This document shows, in pieces, positions 52,262 through 61,992 of a DNA stretch of 64,000 nucleotides. Source of the DNA: an uncultured Prevotellaceae bacterium (GTDB lineage: Bacteria > Bacteroidota > Bacteroidia > Bacteroidales > Bacteroidaceae). The position numbers and the translations under genes were made by a program. The stretch spans positions 1 to 64,000 of the forward strand of contig CACYRB010000004.1 of the NCBI GenBank assembly GCA_902776685.1. Direction: 5' to 3'. How positions within the stretch are numbered: the stretch's first letter is position 1; each line of letters starts with the position of its first letter. A model generated the notes under the pieces. It searched no databases. It was given only the letters and a program-made list of their open reading frames with translations, and had not been told where the DNA came from.

Positions 52262-55200
52262 ATGAATATAGTAAAAGTTGAAAACCTGTGGAAGAGCCTG
52301 CTGCTTGTCGTGGCATTGGTTCTCTCCATGCCTGCTTTTGCCGGGCCGGTGAAGGTGTCGGGTCGTGTGCAGGATGTTGAAGGCGAGCCGCTCATTGGTG
52401 TGACCGTTCAGGAGAAGGGAACCACCAATGCCGCCGTGACCGACATCAACGGACAGTACAACATCACCGTCAACGAGAAAGCCGTGCTCGTCATCTCCTA
52501 TGTGGGCTTCAAGACCGAAGAGCGCAAGGTCAACGGTACCTTGATTGACGTCATTCTTCACGAAGACGTGAGCAAGCTCGACGAGGTCGTTGTCACTGGC
52601 TACACCACTTCAAAGAAAGTATCTGTGCTGGGTGCACAGTCGTCACTGAAGATGGACCAGGTGAAGGCGCCAGTGGCCAACATGACCTCAGTGCTTGCCG
52701 GTCGTGTGTCGGGTGTGGTATCTGTGCAGCGTACGGGTGTTCCCGGACAAGACGACTCCGACATCTGGATTCGTGGTATCTCTACGCTCACCAATCGCAA
52801 CGAGGGCCCGCTGGTGCTCGTCGACGGTATCGAGCGTAGCTTCAACAACCTCGACCCCGAGGACATCGAGTCGATTACCGTGTTGAAAGATGCTGCCTCA
52901 ACAGCCGTCTATGGCGTTCGAGGCGGTAACGGAGTCATCATCATCACCACCAAGCCCGGTGAGGTGAGCAAGCCCCGCTTCTCGTTCGACATCTATCAGG
53001 GCATCACATCGCTGACCCGGGTGCCCGACCTTGTCGATGGTATCGAATACATGAATGCCGTCAACGAGGCTTACATGACCTCTCGCGGTTCGCGCTACTA
53101 TGGCGAAAACCAGATTATGAACACCAAGATAGCCAACAACATGCCGCTGACTGCCGACGAGCAAGCCTACAAGCAGAGCCTCATCGACGGCAACGGAGGC
53201 GTGCTGCCCGCATCGGTCAACAAGTATCTCTATCCTAACGTAGACTGGATGCGCGAGCTCTATCACAAGTACGGATGGAACCGCCGTGCCAACGTCAACA
53301 TCCGTGGTGGTGCGCCCAATGCCAGCTACTACATCTCGCTGTCCTACTACACCGAGAAAGGACTGACCAAGCGCGACAAGGCACAAGACTACAGTTCCGA
53401 AATCGACTACGACCGCTACAACTTCCTGACCAACGTCAACCTGAAGGCCTCGAAGACCACCAACATCGACGTCGGTGTGAGCGGTTGGCTCTCCAGCGGA
53501 AACTATCCGCACATCGGTCTTGGCGAAATCTTCAACAAGGCCATGACCACCAACCCCGTGCTCTATCCTGTGCAGTATGCCAACGGTCTGAACCCAGGCT
53601 CGTCGCCCGACAACCGCGAGCTCGACTCGCCCTGGGTGACGCTCACCCGTCGCGGTTACCAGACCCAGCACCAGACGCAGATTAACACCAACCTGAAGCT
53701 CACTCAGGACCTCGGCTTCTGGAAATGGAGCAAGGGTTTGACTGCCCGTGCGTTGATAGCCTTCGACGTTCGTGCCACACAGTCGCTCCACTACGCCGTT
53801 GACGACTCTACATGGAAGCCCACAGGCGGTCAGCGTCAGGGTGTGTGGATTGAAGACACCCGTCTCTATCCGCAGGCCGTCGATGCCGACGGCAACCCAC
53901 TGTGGGTGAAAGATGCCGACGGCAACGATACCGACCAGCCTATCCTCGACACCGACCCTGCCAAGATTCAGCTCTCCGAGCAGTTCAAGGGTAACTCCTC
54001 GATGAACGTCAGCTCCGACAAGTGGGTCTATCGTACGTTCTACTTCGAGGCAGCCCTCGACTATAAGCGCATCTTTGCGAAGAAGCACACCGTGACCGGT
54101 CTGGCGCTGTTCAACCTGCGCAACTACCTCGATGCCAACGGAGCCAGCCTCTTCACCACACTGCCCTATAAGCAGCAGAGCCTCTCGGCTCGTCTGACCT
54201 ACGACTACGACAGCCGTTACTTCGTTGAGACCAACCTCGGCTACACCGGTTCCGAGAACTTCGAGCCCGGTCACCGCTTCGGTTTCTTCCCCGCATGGGC
54301 CATCGGTTGGGTTCCCTCCAACGAACCGTGGTGGAAGCCCATCTCCAAAGTCATCTCGTTCTTGAAGTTCCGCTATTCTGATGGTACCGTCGGTAACGAC
54401 TCATCGGGCGACCGCTTCAGCTACTTCACCAAGATTGGCGGCGGTGGCGGCTACAATACCTATTGGGGCAACACCGGACTGGCCTACGAGAACTACGGCT
54501 ACCAACCTCAGTGGTCGAAGGTTCGCAAGCAAGACTTGGGTATCGAAATCAACTTCTTCAACGACGACCTGACCTTCGTGTTCGACTTCTTCAAGGAGCG
54601 CCGCACAAAGATTTTCGTCGAGCGTGCCAACGTGCCCCTCATCGCCGGCTTTGCCCGCAGCATTTCGGCCAACGTCGGTGTTGTTGAGAACAAGGGTTAC
54701 GAGGCTGCCTTCGAGTACAGCCATCAGTTTGGCAAGGACCTGCTCATCTCCGTTCGTGGTAACATAACGGGCAATAAGGACCGTGTGATTGAAAACGCAC
54801 AGGCCGAGCCTGCCTATCCTTGGCTCGACCGTCGCGGCCACAACGTGCTGGCCGAGTGGGGCTATGTGGCAGAAGGCCTCTACACCAGCGACGAGCAGAT
54901 TCGTGAGCGTGGCATCTCGCAGTTTGGCGAGACCTATGCCGGCGAGCTTGTTGCACCAGGCGACATCATGTATAAAGACATGAACGGCGACAACCATATT
55001 GACGAGTACGACCAGGTGTGCATCAGTCGAGGCGACGTGCCGCGCATCTACTACGGTTTCGGTGGCGACATTCGCTACAAGAACCTCGGTCTGGGCATCT
55101 TGTTCCAGGGCGTGGCCGATGCCGAGCGCATCCTTCGCGGCAACGGTATCCGTCCGTTCACCTCCACTTCGGGTGGTGGTACGCTCTATTCCAACATTAC

Positions 55201-55540
55201 CGACCGTTGGAGTGCCGAGACACCCGAGAAGACCGACGTGTTCTATCCGCGTCTGGCATGGGGGCAGAACGATCCTCACAACATCAACAACTTCCAGACC
55301 AGCACCTGGTGGAAGCGCGACGTGAGCTTCATGCGTCTCAAGCAGTTCACCATTTCCTACTATTTCCCCAAGGCATGGCAGCGTAGCGGTTTCCTGCGTG
55401 GCGGCCGTTTCTATGTGATGGGCGAAAATGTATTTACGTTCAGCAAGTTCAAACTGTGGGATCCCGAGTTGAATACGGACAATGGTATTTCCTATCCCAA
55501 CGTGCGTACCTTCTCCGTCGGTGTGAACTTTAACATTTAA
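52262..55540 (+). CDS. susC: SusC/RagA family TonB-linked outer membrane protein
   Basis: 1092 residues, normal for the family. Signal peptide to about residue 27 (VVALVLSMPAFAG). A carboxypeptidase-regulatory-like domain follows (VSGRVQDVEGEPLIGVTVQEKGT). The TonB-box/plug region has KLDEVVVTGY and LVDGIERSFNNLDPEDIESI, and then a ~22-strand barrel ends GVNFNI. It imports mannan oligosaccharides with its SusD partner, powered by TonB. It follows the GLUG gene after 90 nt containing a hairpin repeat. No separate promoter was seen. Confidence 0.97.
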   Translation: MNIVKVENLWKSLLLVVALVLSMPAFAGPVKVSGRVQDVEGEPLIGVTVQEKGTTNAAVTDINGQYNITVNEKAVLVISYVGFKTEERKVNGTLIDVILHEDVSKLDEVVVTGYTTSKKVSVLGAQSSLKMDQVKAPVANMTSVLAGRVSGVVSVQRTGVPGQDDSDIWIRGISTLTNRNEGPLVLVDGIERSFNNLDPEDIESITVLKDAASTAVYGVRGGNGVIIITTKPGEVSKPRFSFDIYQGITSLTRVPDLVDGIEYMNAVNEAYMTSRGSRYYGENQIMNTKIANNMPLTADEQAYKQSLIDGNGGVLPASVNKYLYPNVDWMRELYHKYGWNRRANVNIRGGAPNASYYISLSYYTEKGLTKRDKAQDYSSEIDYDRYNFLTNVNLKASKTTNIDVGVSGWLSSGNYPHIGLGEIFNKAMTTNPVLYPVQYANGLNPGSSPDNRELDSPWVTLTRRGYQTQHQTQINTNLKLTQDLGFWKWSKGLTARALIAFDVRATQSLHYAVDDSTWKPTGGQRQGVWIEDTRLYPQAVDADGNPLWVKDADGNDTDQPILDTDPAKIQLSEQFKGNSSMNVSSDKWVYRTFYFEAALDYKRIFAKKHTVTGLALFNLRNYLDANGASLFTTLPYKQQSLSARLTYDYDSRYFVETNLGYTGSENFEPGHRFGFFPAWAIGWVPSNEPWWKPISKVISFLKFRYSDGTVGNDSSGDRFSYFTKIGGGGGYNTYWGNTGLAYENYGYQPQWSKVRKQDLGIEINFFNDDLTFVFDFFKERRTKIFVERANVPLIAGFARSISANVGVVENKGYEAAFEYSHQFGKDLLISVRGNITGNKDRVIENAQAEPAYPWLDRRGHNVLAEWGYVAEGLYTSDEQIRERGISQFGETYAGELVAPGDIMYKDMNGDNHIDEYDQVCISRGDVPRIYYGFGGDIRYKNLGLGILFQGVADAERILRGNGIRPFTSTSGGGTLYSNITDRWSAETPEKTDVFYPRLAWGQNDPHNINNFQTSTWWKRDVSFMRLKQFTISYYFPKAWQRSGFLRGGRFYVMGENVFTFSKFKLWDPELNTDNGISYPNVRTFSVGVNFNI

Positions 55541-55571
55541 TGATAACGCTAACGATAACGATAACGATAAC
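55541..55571. repeat. aacgat simple-sequence repeat between susC and susD
   Basis: Tandem taacgata units (tgataacgctaacgataacg...) fill the 39-nt gap between susC and susD. The same kind of sequence is translated as NVNDNVNLNVN in the GLUG protein tail at 52031-52071. Confidence 0.8.
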
Positions 55572-55579
55572 AAAGAAAA

Positions 55580-57670
55580 ATGATTATGAAAAAATATTGT
55601 TTAGGATTATTGTTTGCAGGTTTGGCTGTATTCTCGCTGACGTCGTGTGAAGACTATTTCGACGATGTGCCCAACAATGCCACCTCGCTCGAGGATGTGT
55701 TCTCCAATCGTGGTCAGACGCTGAACTGGCTCACCAATGTCTATTCCTACATGCCCGACGCCACGAAAGCCCGCTACCAGAGCGGCACGTGCACGGGAAT
55801 GATGATGTTTGCCTCGCTCTCGGGCCATCTGCCCTGGACCGACGGCGACAACGGCAAGGCCCTGAACATCATTCAGGGAACGCTCTCGCCTTCTACGGGT
55901 TGGGTGAACAGCATGTGGACCAATTTCTACCGTGGCATCCAGTATGCCAACATCTATCTGGCCCATGTGGATGAGTGCGACCCGCTGACTGCCAAGGAGA
56001 AGGCGTGGACGAAAGCCGAGTGCCGCGCCCTGCGTGCCTACTACTATTTCTGTCTGGTGAAGCATTTCGGTCCGGTGCCCATCATCGGCGACCGCATCTA
56101 CGACGTGGCCGACCCGATTAGCGAGATGACCATTCCGCGCAGCACCGTCGACGAGTGCTTCGACTACATCCTGAGCGAGTTCGATGCAGTGCTGGCTTCG
56201 GGCGACCTGGTCAGTCAGTACGACTCGAACCTGGCTTTCGACAACCAGTACTCGGGCAACATGACCAAGGAAGCCGTCGAGGGCATCCGCTCGGTTGTGC
56301 TGTTGTTCCGTGCATCCTATCTGTTCAACGGCGACCCCTTCTACAAGAATCTTGCCAACCAGGACGGCACCAAGCTGTTCCCGCAGGAGCGCGACGAGCA
56401 GAAGTGGATCGACGCCCGCGACGCAGCCAAGAAGATTATCGACAATCCGCAGTGGAAACTGGTCTATCGCGATGCCAGCGGTTCGCCCGTGAACAGCATC
56501 TCGCAGTCCAATCCCTATCAGTCGGTGTTCTATTCTTCGTTCGGCAGTGCCTCTAACGAAGAGATGATAGTGTTCCGCACCTCGGCCGACCACGACACCT
56601 ACCCGATGATTCCGCGCTTCAATGGCGGTTCGCTCGGCGGAAGCTATGGCAACGTCGACCACGGTGCCGGTGCCTACACGGTGCCTCTGGAGTTTGTCGA
56701 CCTCTACTTCACGAAGAGCGGCAAGCGCATAGACAAGGAGGAACCCTACAATGCCCGCACCTATGAGGGCTACTTCACCTACGACGTGAACGACCCCGAG
56801 GGCAGCAACGCCAATGACCCGCTCATGCAGCCGCGTCTGACGAGCTACTCCGAGCGTTACGGCACAGCCAGCTACACCTACTTCACGGTGCAGTCGGGCC
56901 ACGGCATCATGAAGCAGTTCCTCGGTCGCGAGCCGCGATTCTATCAGGGCATCACCTTCCAGAACTGCCCGTGGAACTACGGCAACGGCAAGAACGCTCC
57001 CACCGAGATGAACTACTCGGGCAACTCGGGTCCCAACTCGACCGGTACGCACGACTATCCCATCTTCGGCACCATCAGCCGCAAGCTGGTTTACTACAAC
57101 ACCAACGGCTGGGACTACAGCATCATGCTGCGTCTGGCCGAGGTCTATCTGAACTATGCTGAAGCTTGTGCCGAGCTGGGCGACCTGCGCGAGGCTCTGA
57201 CCTATGTCAACAAGGTTCGCGCCCGTGCCGGTGTGGCCGAGTACAAGGAGTATGGCGAGCAGGTGACGAAGGGCTCGCGCGGTGAGACCCGTCTCGAGGT
57301 GCCGTCCTACACGAAGGACACGGTGCTCAAGATGATTTATCGCGAGCGCATCATCGAGCTGGCTTTCGAGAACAAGCACTACTACGACGTTCGTCGCTGG
57401 GGTGTTGCCGACGGAAAGTGGCGCACCGACGGACCTGAGCTGACCGACGGCTGGATTTATCCTGCCTACCACAAGGGCGGCGAAGGCGGCGACATGACCG
57501 GTTTCAACGTCAACGGCGCTACGTCGGCCACCGACCTCAGCTTCTACAAGCGTGTCGTGCAGCAGCACCGCATCTTCACCAAGCGCATGAGCTTGCTGCC
57601 CATCCCGCAGGACGAAATCAACCGCGACAAGGCATGCGTGCAGACCACAGGGTGGGAGAGTGCCGAGTAG
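55580..57670 (+). CDS. susD: SusD/RagB family outer membrane lipoprotein
   Basis: 696 residues; an ATG two codons later (55586) is an equal alternative. Lipoprotein signal with lipobox LTSC (Cys23), so surface-anchored. The SusD-like N-terminal TPR region contains AECRALRAYYYFCLVKHFGPVPII. The C-terminal RagB/SusD domain has LRLAEVYLNYAEACAELGD and YRERIIELAFENKHYYDVRRW, both diagnostic. It binds the glycan and caps the SusC barrel. Followed by a terminator-like hairpin. Confidence 0.96.
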   Translation: MIMKKYCLGLLFAGLAVFSLTSCEDYFDDVPNNATSLEDVFSNRGQTLNWLTNVYSYMPDATKARYQSGTCTGMMMFASLSGHLPWTDGDNGKALNIIQGTLSPSTGWVNSMWTNFYRGIQYANIYLAHVDECDPLTAKEKAWTKAECRALRAYYYFCLVKHFGPVPIIGDRIYDVADPISEMTIPRSTVDECFDYILSEFDAVLASGDLVSQYDSNLAFDNQYSGNMTKEAVEGIRSVVLLFRASYLFNGDPFYKNLANQDGTKLFPQERDEQKWIDARDAAKKIIDNPQWKLVYRDASGSPVNSISQSNPYQSVFYSSFGSASNEEMIVFRTSADHDTYPMIPRFNGGSLGGSYGNVDHGAGAYTVPLEFVDLYFTKSGKRIDKEEPYNARTYEGYFTYDVNDPEGSNANDPLMQPRLTSYSERYGTASYTYFTVQSGHGIMKQFLGREPRFYQGITFQNCPWNYGNGKNAPTEMNYSGNSGPNSTGTHDYPIFGTISRKLVYYNTNGWDYSIMLRLAEVYLNYAEACAELGDLREALTYVNKVRARAGVAEYKEYGEQVTKGSRGETRLEVPSYTKDTVLKMIYRERIIELAFENKHYYDVRRWGVADGKWRTDGPELTDGWIYPAYHKGGEGGDMTGFNVNGATSATDLSFYKRVVQQHRIFTKRMSLLPIPQDEINRDKACVQTTGWESAE

Positions 57671-57720
57671 TTGTTTTTTTAACATATCGGACATTTCTGT
57701 GTTCGTATATGCAATTATAA

Positions 57721-57757
57721 ATGCGACAGGAGCGTCAAACTCCTGCCGCATTTTTAT
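57721..57757 (+). terminator. Intrinsic terminator after susD
   Basis: atgcgacaggag (57721-57732) pairs with ctcctgccgcat (57740-57751), one mismatch, followed by ttttatt. Confidence 0.8.
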
Positions 57758-57790
57758 TCGATTTACCGAAAAAACGGTCTTTTCACACCC

Positions 57791-57960
57791 CTTCACTCAC
57801 CTCTTACCTCTTACCTCTCACCTCTCGCAGAAAATCGTGATTAAGCGAGTGAAGACCAAGCTTGCTTGAAGTCTTCCGAGCGTGAACGATTTATGTAAAT
57901 CGCGGAAAAAACAGAATTTTTCAACTTTCAACTCTCAACTTTCAACTTTCAACTTTCAAC
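57791..57960. repeat. Simple-sequence repeats between susD and the GH76 gene
   Basis: A cacctctta-type tract (57791-57827) and a ttcaactttcaac hexamer-like tract (57920-57960) lie in the gap 57671-58107. No open frame of interest lies between them. Confidence 0.75.
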
Positions 57961-57998
57961 GGTCAAATCGGCTGACGTGCAATTTTATGGCCAATGCT

Positions 57999-58030
57999 TT
58001 TGTAGTGATGAAAAAAAATCGTAACTTTGC
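57999..58030 (+). promoter_or_regulatory. Promoter of the GH76 gene
   Basis: TTTG (57999-58002), 19-nt spacer, TAACTTTGC (58022-58030). With the upstream terminator, this makes GH76 a separate transcription unit of the PUL; leader about 70 nt. Confidence 0.75.
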
Positions 58031-58107
58031 ACAAAGTTGTATTTTGTGACTATTTCACCGATTACCTTATAATGTATTTATCTAAATCAAAATAATTCTT
58101 TGCAGCA

Positions 58108-61100
58108 ATGAAGAAAATAATGCTTTTGAGCCTCATGCTCGTTATCGTAGGGACGGTTTCGGCCGAGCTGAAACCGGGAAAGTCCTATCGTCTGATTAGC
58201 GGAAAAAGCGGCAGGACGCATTCCATGTTTGTAACCAATGCCTCGCTCGACGTCAATGCCCCCGTCGTGGTATGGACCGAAACCAACGTGGCTGCCCAAC
58301 GGTGGATTCTCGAGGAGCAGAACGGCGGTAAGTTCTCGCTCAGAAATGCCTACACGGGTTACTATCTGGCTTATGCGTCGAACAGTGACGGCGCAAAAAT
58401 CACGCAGCGTGCCGCGTCGGTGGCTCGTACGGCCGGCGCATGGGTGCTGGAGCCGGTGGAGGGCTCGACCGATGCCTATCGCATGCTTGTCGGCTCAAAC
58501 CAGAAATACTGCATTGGCATCAACGAGAAGGCGGCCGACGGTGTGGCCCTGCAGCTGGTCGACGCCGAGACGCCGGGCACGGCCGACGTCTATTGGCGCC
58601 TCATTGAGGACAGCCGCTCGACGGAATACGACGAGACGGTGCGCAACGACATCATTAACCGCTTCATGAACCGATGGTATTGGACGGCCAGCGTCGGACA
58701 TGTTATCGGAAATGGCGGATGGTGGGGCGACGCCGAGATGTTCGAGACCATTCTCGACGCTTTCGAGACCACCGGCGACAAGAAGTATCAGACGTATTTC
58801 ACCGAGCTTTACATCAACTTCATTCAGCGCAATGGTTCTGACTGGAGCGGCAACGAGTATAATGACGATATCACGTGGATGGTGCTTGCCTGTATCAGAG
58901 CCTATAAGTTCTTTGGTGAGGAGAGATTTCTCAATAGTGCCAAGCAGAACTACGACCGTATGTACAGCCGTGCCTTGCAGAAATATGGCACGCTCATCTG
59001 GAAGCAGAGCCAGAGCAACAAACTTGCCACAAACTCGTGCATCAACTGTCCAGCCACTGTTGCCGCCTGCTACTTGGGACAGCTCACCGGCGACAAGACC
59101 TATTTCGACAAAGCCCTCAGCCTTTATGCCGCTCAGCGCAAGCTGCTCTTCGAGGCTTCTACGGGAAAAGTGTTCGATAGTGGCGAATGGACTTCTACGG
59201 GAGGTGTTCAGGTGAACAACTACTGGGTGTCGACCTATAATCAGGGCACCATGCTCGGGGCTGCGCTGATGCTCTACGACCTCACTAAAGACCCACAGTA
59301 CAAGACCGATGCCGAGCGTATTCACGCCCGTACCATCAGCGACCTTTGCAACAAGCAGGGGATTGTGCATGCCTGTCAGACCATTGCGGGCGACCTTTGT
59401 GGATTCAAGGGTATCTATATGCGCTATGCGCGTCGCTACGCTGAGGACCTCGACCAGCCCGACGTGCTCCAGTGGATGGCCAAAAACGCCTGGCACGCCT
59501 ATCAGAACCGTAACAGCTCAGGCATCATTTGGTCGGCATGGCTCACGAAGACCAGCCAGACGCTCAAACGCATGGAGGGCGATCAGGAGAAGACCACCGA
59601 GCCCTTCAGCGCGTCGACCGCCATCTCCGTGGCTTTCAACGCCCACATCAACGGCATGTTCTACAAAAATGCCTACAGCACCGTGGGCGCACAGTATTTC
59701 GACGAGATTCAGTGGATGCAGATTGCCGACACACCCTCTGACGACTCTACACCCGAGACCACGATGAGCAGCAAGGCGGGCAGCTTCGTCGCATTTAAGA
59801 ATGTCGACTTCGGCAAGCAGAAGGCCAATCTGCTCAACGTGCGCATCAAGGGCGAAGGCAACAGCCGACTGATGGTCTACGCCGACAGCATCGCACCGTC
59901 AGCCCTCGTCGGACAGACCGCCAGCGTGCTGCCCACATCGTGGAGCAACGTCACCATTGAGACCGCCAAGCTCAGCGGGCGCCACCATATCTATCTCGTC
60001 ACGGCAGGCGACGGCAAGGCCGCCATCCATAACTTCAGCTTCGACAGCACCGACATGCTCTATGCCGACCTCACCTCTGGCTACGGCAAGCTCACCATCG
60101 GCGGAGAGAAGGCTGCAAACCTGAATCTTATCGACGACGACCCCACCACATCGGCTAACTTCTCAACGGCTTCGCCCCTCATCTACACGTCGCCCGTGCC
60201 CATGACCATCAAGGCCTATGCCATCTATGCGGCACCCGGCAATGGTCATCCGGCGCCCTCGGCATGGACGCTCGAAGGGTCGAACGACGGCACAAACTGG
60301 ACGAAACTCGACGTGCAGACCGGAAAGACGTTTGCCGACGACGGACAGAAATATCAGATGACGGTCAGCTCGACGCAGACCTTCACCAGTCTGCGACTCT
60401 CATTCGCCGAGTCGGGCGCGAAATCGGTTGCCATTGCCGACTGGCAGCTCTATGGCCTCGCCATAGCCGATGAAGATATCACCGACGACGGCGGACAGCT
60501 CGAAGGCGCTACAGCCTCGCTCACCGACAACGATATAGCGACCGAAAGCACTGGTGCCACAACCATCAGCTACAAGGCCACGACGAAGTATAATGCCGTG
60601 GGCTATACCATCACCGCCAATCAGACCGAAGGCGCTCCGCAGGCGTGGACCTTCGAGGGGTCGGTCAACGGCACCACGTGGACCACTCTCGACAGCCGCA
60701 CCACACAGCGCTTCGCCCTCTATCCCTCGACCGTCTGCTACAGCATCCCGAGCGGGAAATACAGTCATTTCCGTATCCAGTTCGAACCACTCGCCGACGG
60801 CACTCCCGTGCGTGTCGCTGAAGTGCAGATTCTTGGCGAAGTGGCATGGGGCAACTTCCACAACGACGTCACTGCCGACGGTGGCAAGACAACAGCCTCC
60901 GACGACTCGGATGCCGCTGCAGTCTTCGACAACGACCCCAAAACCATCGCTGCCGTGAGCGGCACATCGCTCTGGTGGCAGCATCAGACTGCATTGCCGA
61001 CTCGCTACAGGGGATTCTCAATCGTAGCCGGCAACAATCCCGACCGCTTCCCGACAAGTGTAACGATTCAGGGCTCGACCGACGGCACAAACTGGAGCGA

Positions 61101-61860
61101 CATCACTACCGTGCAACCCAAGTTTACCTCACCCTATGAACGCTACGACCAGACCAGCTCCATCAGTGTCTATAACTATTTCCGGCTGCTCGTGAACAGC
61201 GTGGCCGACGAAGGTCAGACTGCCGAGCTCGCCGAGTGGGAGATTCACGGCACGGCCATCCTGAGCGAAGGCGACCAGCTCGTGCCTGTGGCATCGTTCA
61301 GTCCTACAAATGCCAATATGCTCTACGACGGCATTCCCACCACCACGCTCGTCACGCCGTTCACGGCTCCCTTCATCATCGACTATACGCTCGAAAAGCC
61401 CGAGGCCGTTGTCAGCTACACGCTCACCGCATCGTCGAACTATTCCGATCGCGACCCGGCAGCGTGGATTCTCTACGGCTCGACCGATGGCACCAGCTTC
61501 GAGGAGATTGACCGTCGCGACGGCATCTTCTTTGCCACACGCTACGCCACGCAGTTCTATACCTGCAACGCCGAGAAGAAAGCTTACAAGCACTATCGCC
61601 TCGCCGTCACCGAGACCAACAGCGTCAGCCTGCAGCTTGCCGAGTGGCAGCTCCTCCGCCTCGACACGTCCACCGGTATCATTCTGGATGGAAGGCTACG
61701 GGGGGGCGAGCGTAGCGAGGGATGGGGATTAAGGATTAAGGATGAAAGTAATAATCCCTCATCCGTTTACGACCTGCAAGGACGCCGCATAGCTCATTCT
61801 ATGAAAGACCTGCAGCCTGGAGTGTATATCGTAAACGGCAAGAAGATTATTGTGAGATAG
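58108..61860 (+). CDS. GH76 endo-alpha-1,6-mannanase-like multidomain protein
   Basis: 1250 residues with a signal peptide (MKKIMLLSLMLVIVGTVSA). Residues ~20-165 look like a ricin-type beta-trefoil (NAYTGYYLAYASN; QRWILEEQNGGKFSL). The GH76 domain spans ~175-530 with WWGDAEMFETILDA and the catalytic Asp pair in NDDITWMVL (253-254). At least three F5/8 type C (discoidin-like) modules follow (~650-780, 785-910, 930-1200). The tail is VYDLQGRRIAHSMKDLQPGVY, a sorting tail. The linker translates an intergenic repeat (RLRGGERSEGWGLRIKDESN, DNA ~61690-61766). It cleaves the alpha-1,6 mannan backbone of yeast-type mannan or related glycans. Confidence 0.9.
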   Translation: MKKIMLLSLMLVIVGTVSAELKPGKSYRLISGKSGRTHSMFVTNASLDVNAPVVVWTETNVAAQRWILEEQNGGKFSLRNAYTGYYLAYASNSDGAKITQRAASVARTAGAWVLEPVEGSTDAYRMLVGSNQKYCIGINEKAADGVALQLVDAETPGTADVYWRLIEDSRSTEYDETVRNDIINRFMNRWYWTASVGHVIGNGGWWGDAEMFETILDAFETTGDKKYQTYFTELYINFIQRNGSDWSGNEYNDDITWMVLACIRAYKFFGEERFLNSAKQNYDRMYSRALQKYGTLIWKQSQSNKLATNSCINCPATVAACYLGQLTGDKTYFDKALSLYAAQRKLLFEASTGKVFDSGEWTSTGGVQVNNYWVSTYNQGTMLGAALMLYDLTKDPQYKTDAERIHARTISDLCNKQGIVHACQTIAGDLCGFKGIYMRYARRYAEDLDQPDVLQWMAKNAWHAYQNRNSSGIIWSAWLTKTSQTLKRMEGDQEKTTEPFSASTAISVAFNAHINGMFYKNAYSTVGAQYFDEIQWMQIADTPSDDSTPETTMSSKAGSFVAFKNVDFGKQKANLLNVRIKGEGNSRLMVYADSIAPSALVGQTASVLPTSWSNVTIETAKLSGRHHIYLVTAGDGKAAIHNFSFDSTDMLYADLTSGYGKLTIGGEKAANLNLIDDDPTTSANFSTASPLIYTSPVPMTIKAYAIYAAPGNGHPAPSAWTLEGSNDGTNWTKLDVQTGKTFADDGQKYQMTVSSTQTFTSLRLSFAESGAKSVAIADWQLYGLAIADEDITDDGGQLEGATASLTDNDIATESTGATTISYKATTKYNAVGYTITANQTEGAPQAWTFEGSVNGTTWTTLDSRTTQRFALYPSTVCYSIPSGKYSHFRIQFEPLADGTPVRVAEVQILGEVAWGNFHNDVTADGGKTTASDDSDAAAVFDNDPKTIAAVSGTSLWWQHQTALPTRYRGFSIVAGNNPDRFPTSVTIQGSTDGTNWSDITTVQPKFTSPYERYDQTSSISVYNYFRLLVNSVADEGQTAELAEWEIHGTAILSEGDQLVPVASFSPTNANMLYDGIPTTTLVTPFTAPFIIDYTLEKPEAVVSYTLTASSNYSDRDPAAWILYGSTDGTSFEEIDRRDGIFFATRYATQFYTCNAEKKAYKHYRLAVTETNSVSLQLAEWQLLRLDTSTGIILDGRLRGGERSEGWGLRIKDESNNPSSVYDLQGRRIAHSMKDLQPGVYIVNGKKIIVR

Positions 61861-61911
61861 CGGTAAGTGAAAAGTCTCCATTAGCATGTAGGAACGCAGC
61901 AAGTTGCGTTT

Positions 61912-61955
61912 AAAAAAACAATCGGCTCACCAATTTGGTGAGCCGTTGTTTTTTT
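61912..61955. terminator. Bidirectional intrinsic terminator
   Basis: Arms 61912-61932 and 61936-61955 (cggctcacca/tggtgagccg flanked by A7 and T7, one bulged T) form a symmetric terminator between the convergent GH76 gene and the minus-strand gene. A decayed half of the 7751-7800 palindrome precedes it (61877-61893). Confidence 0.9.
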
Positions 61956-61992
61956 ATATAACGCGAGACTCCGCGTCTACATACGCTATGCT

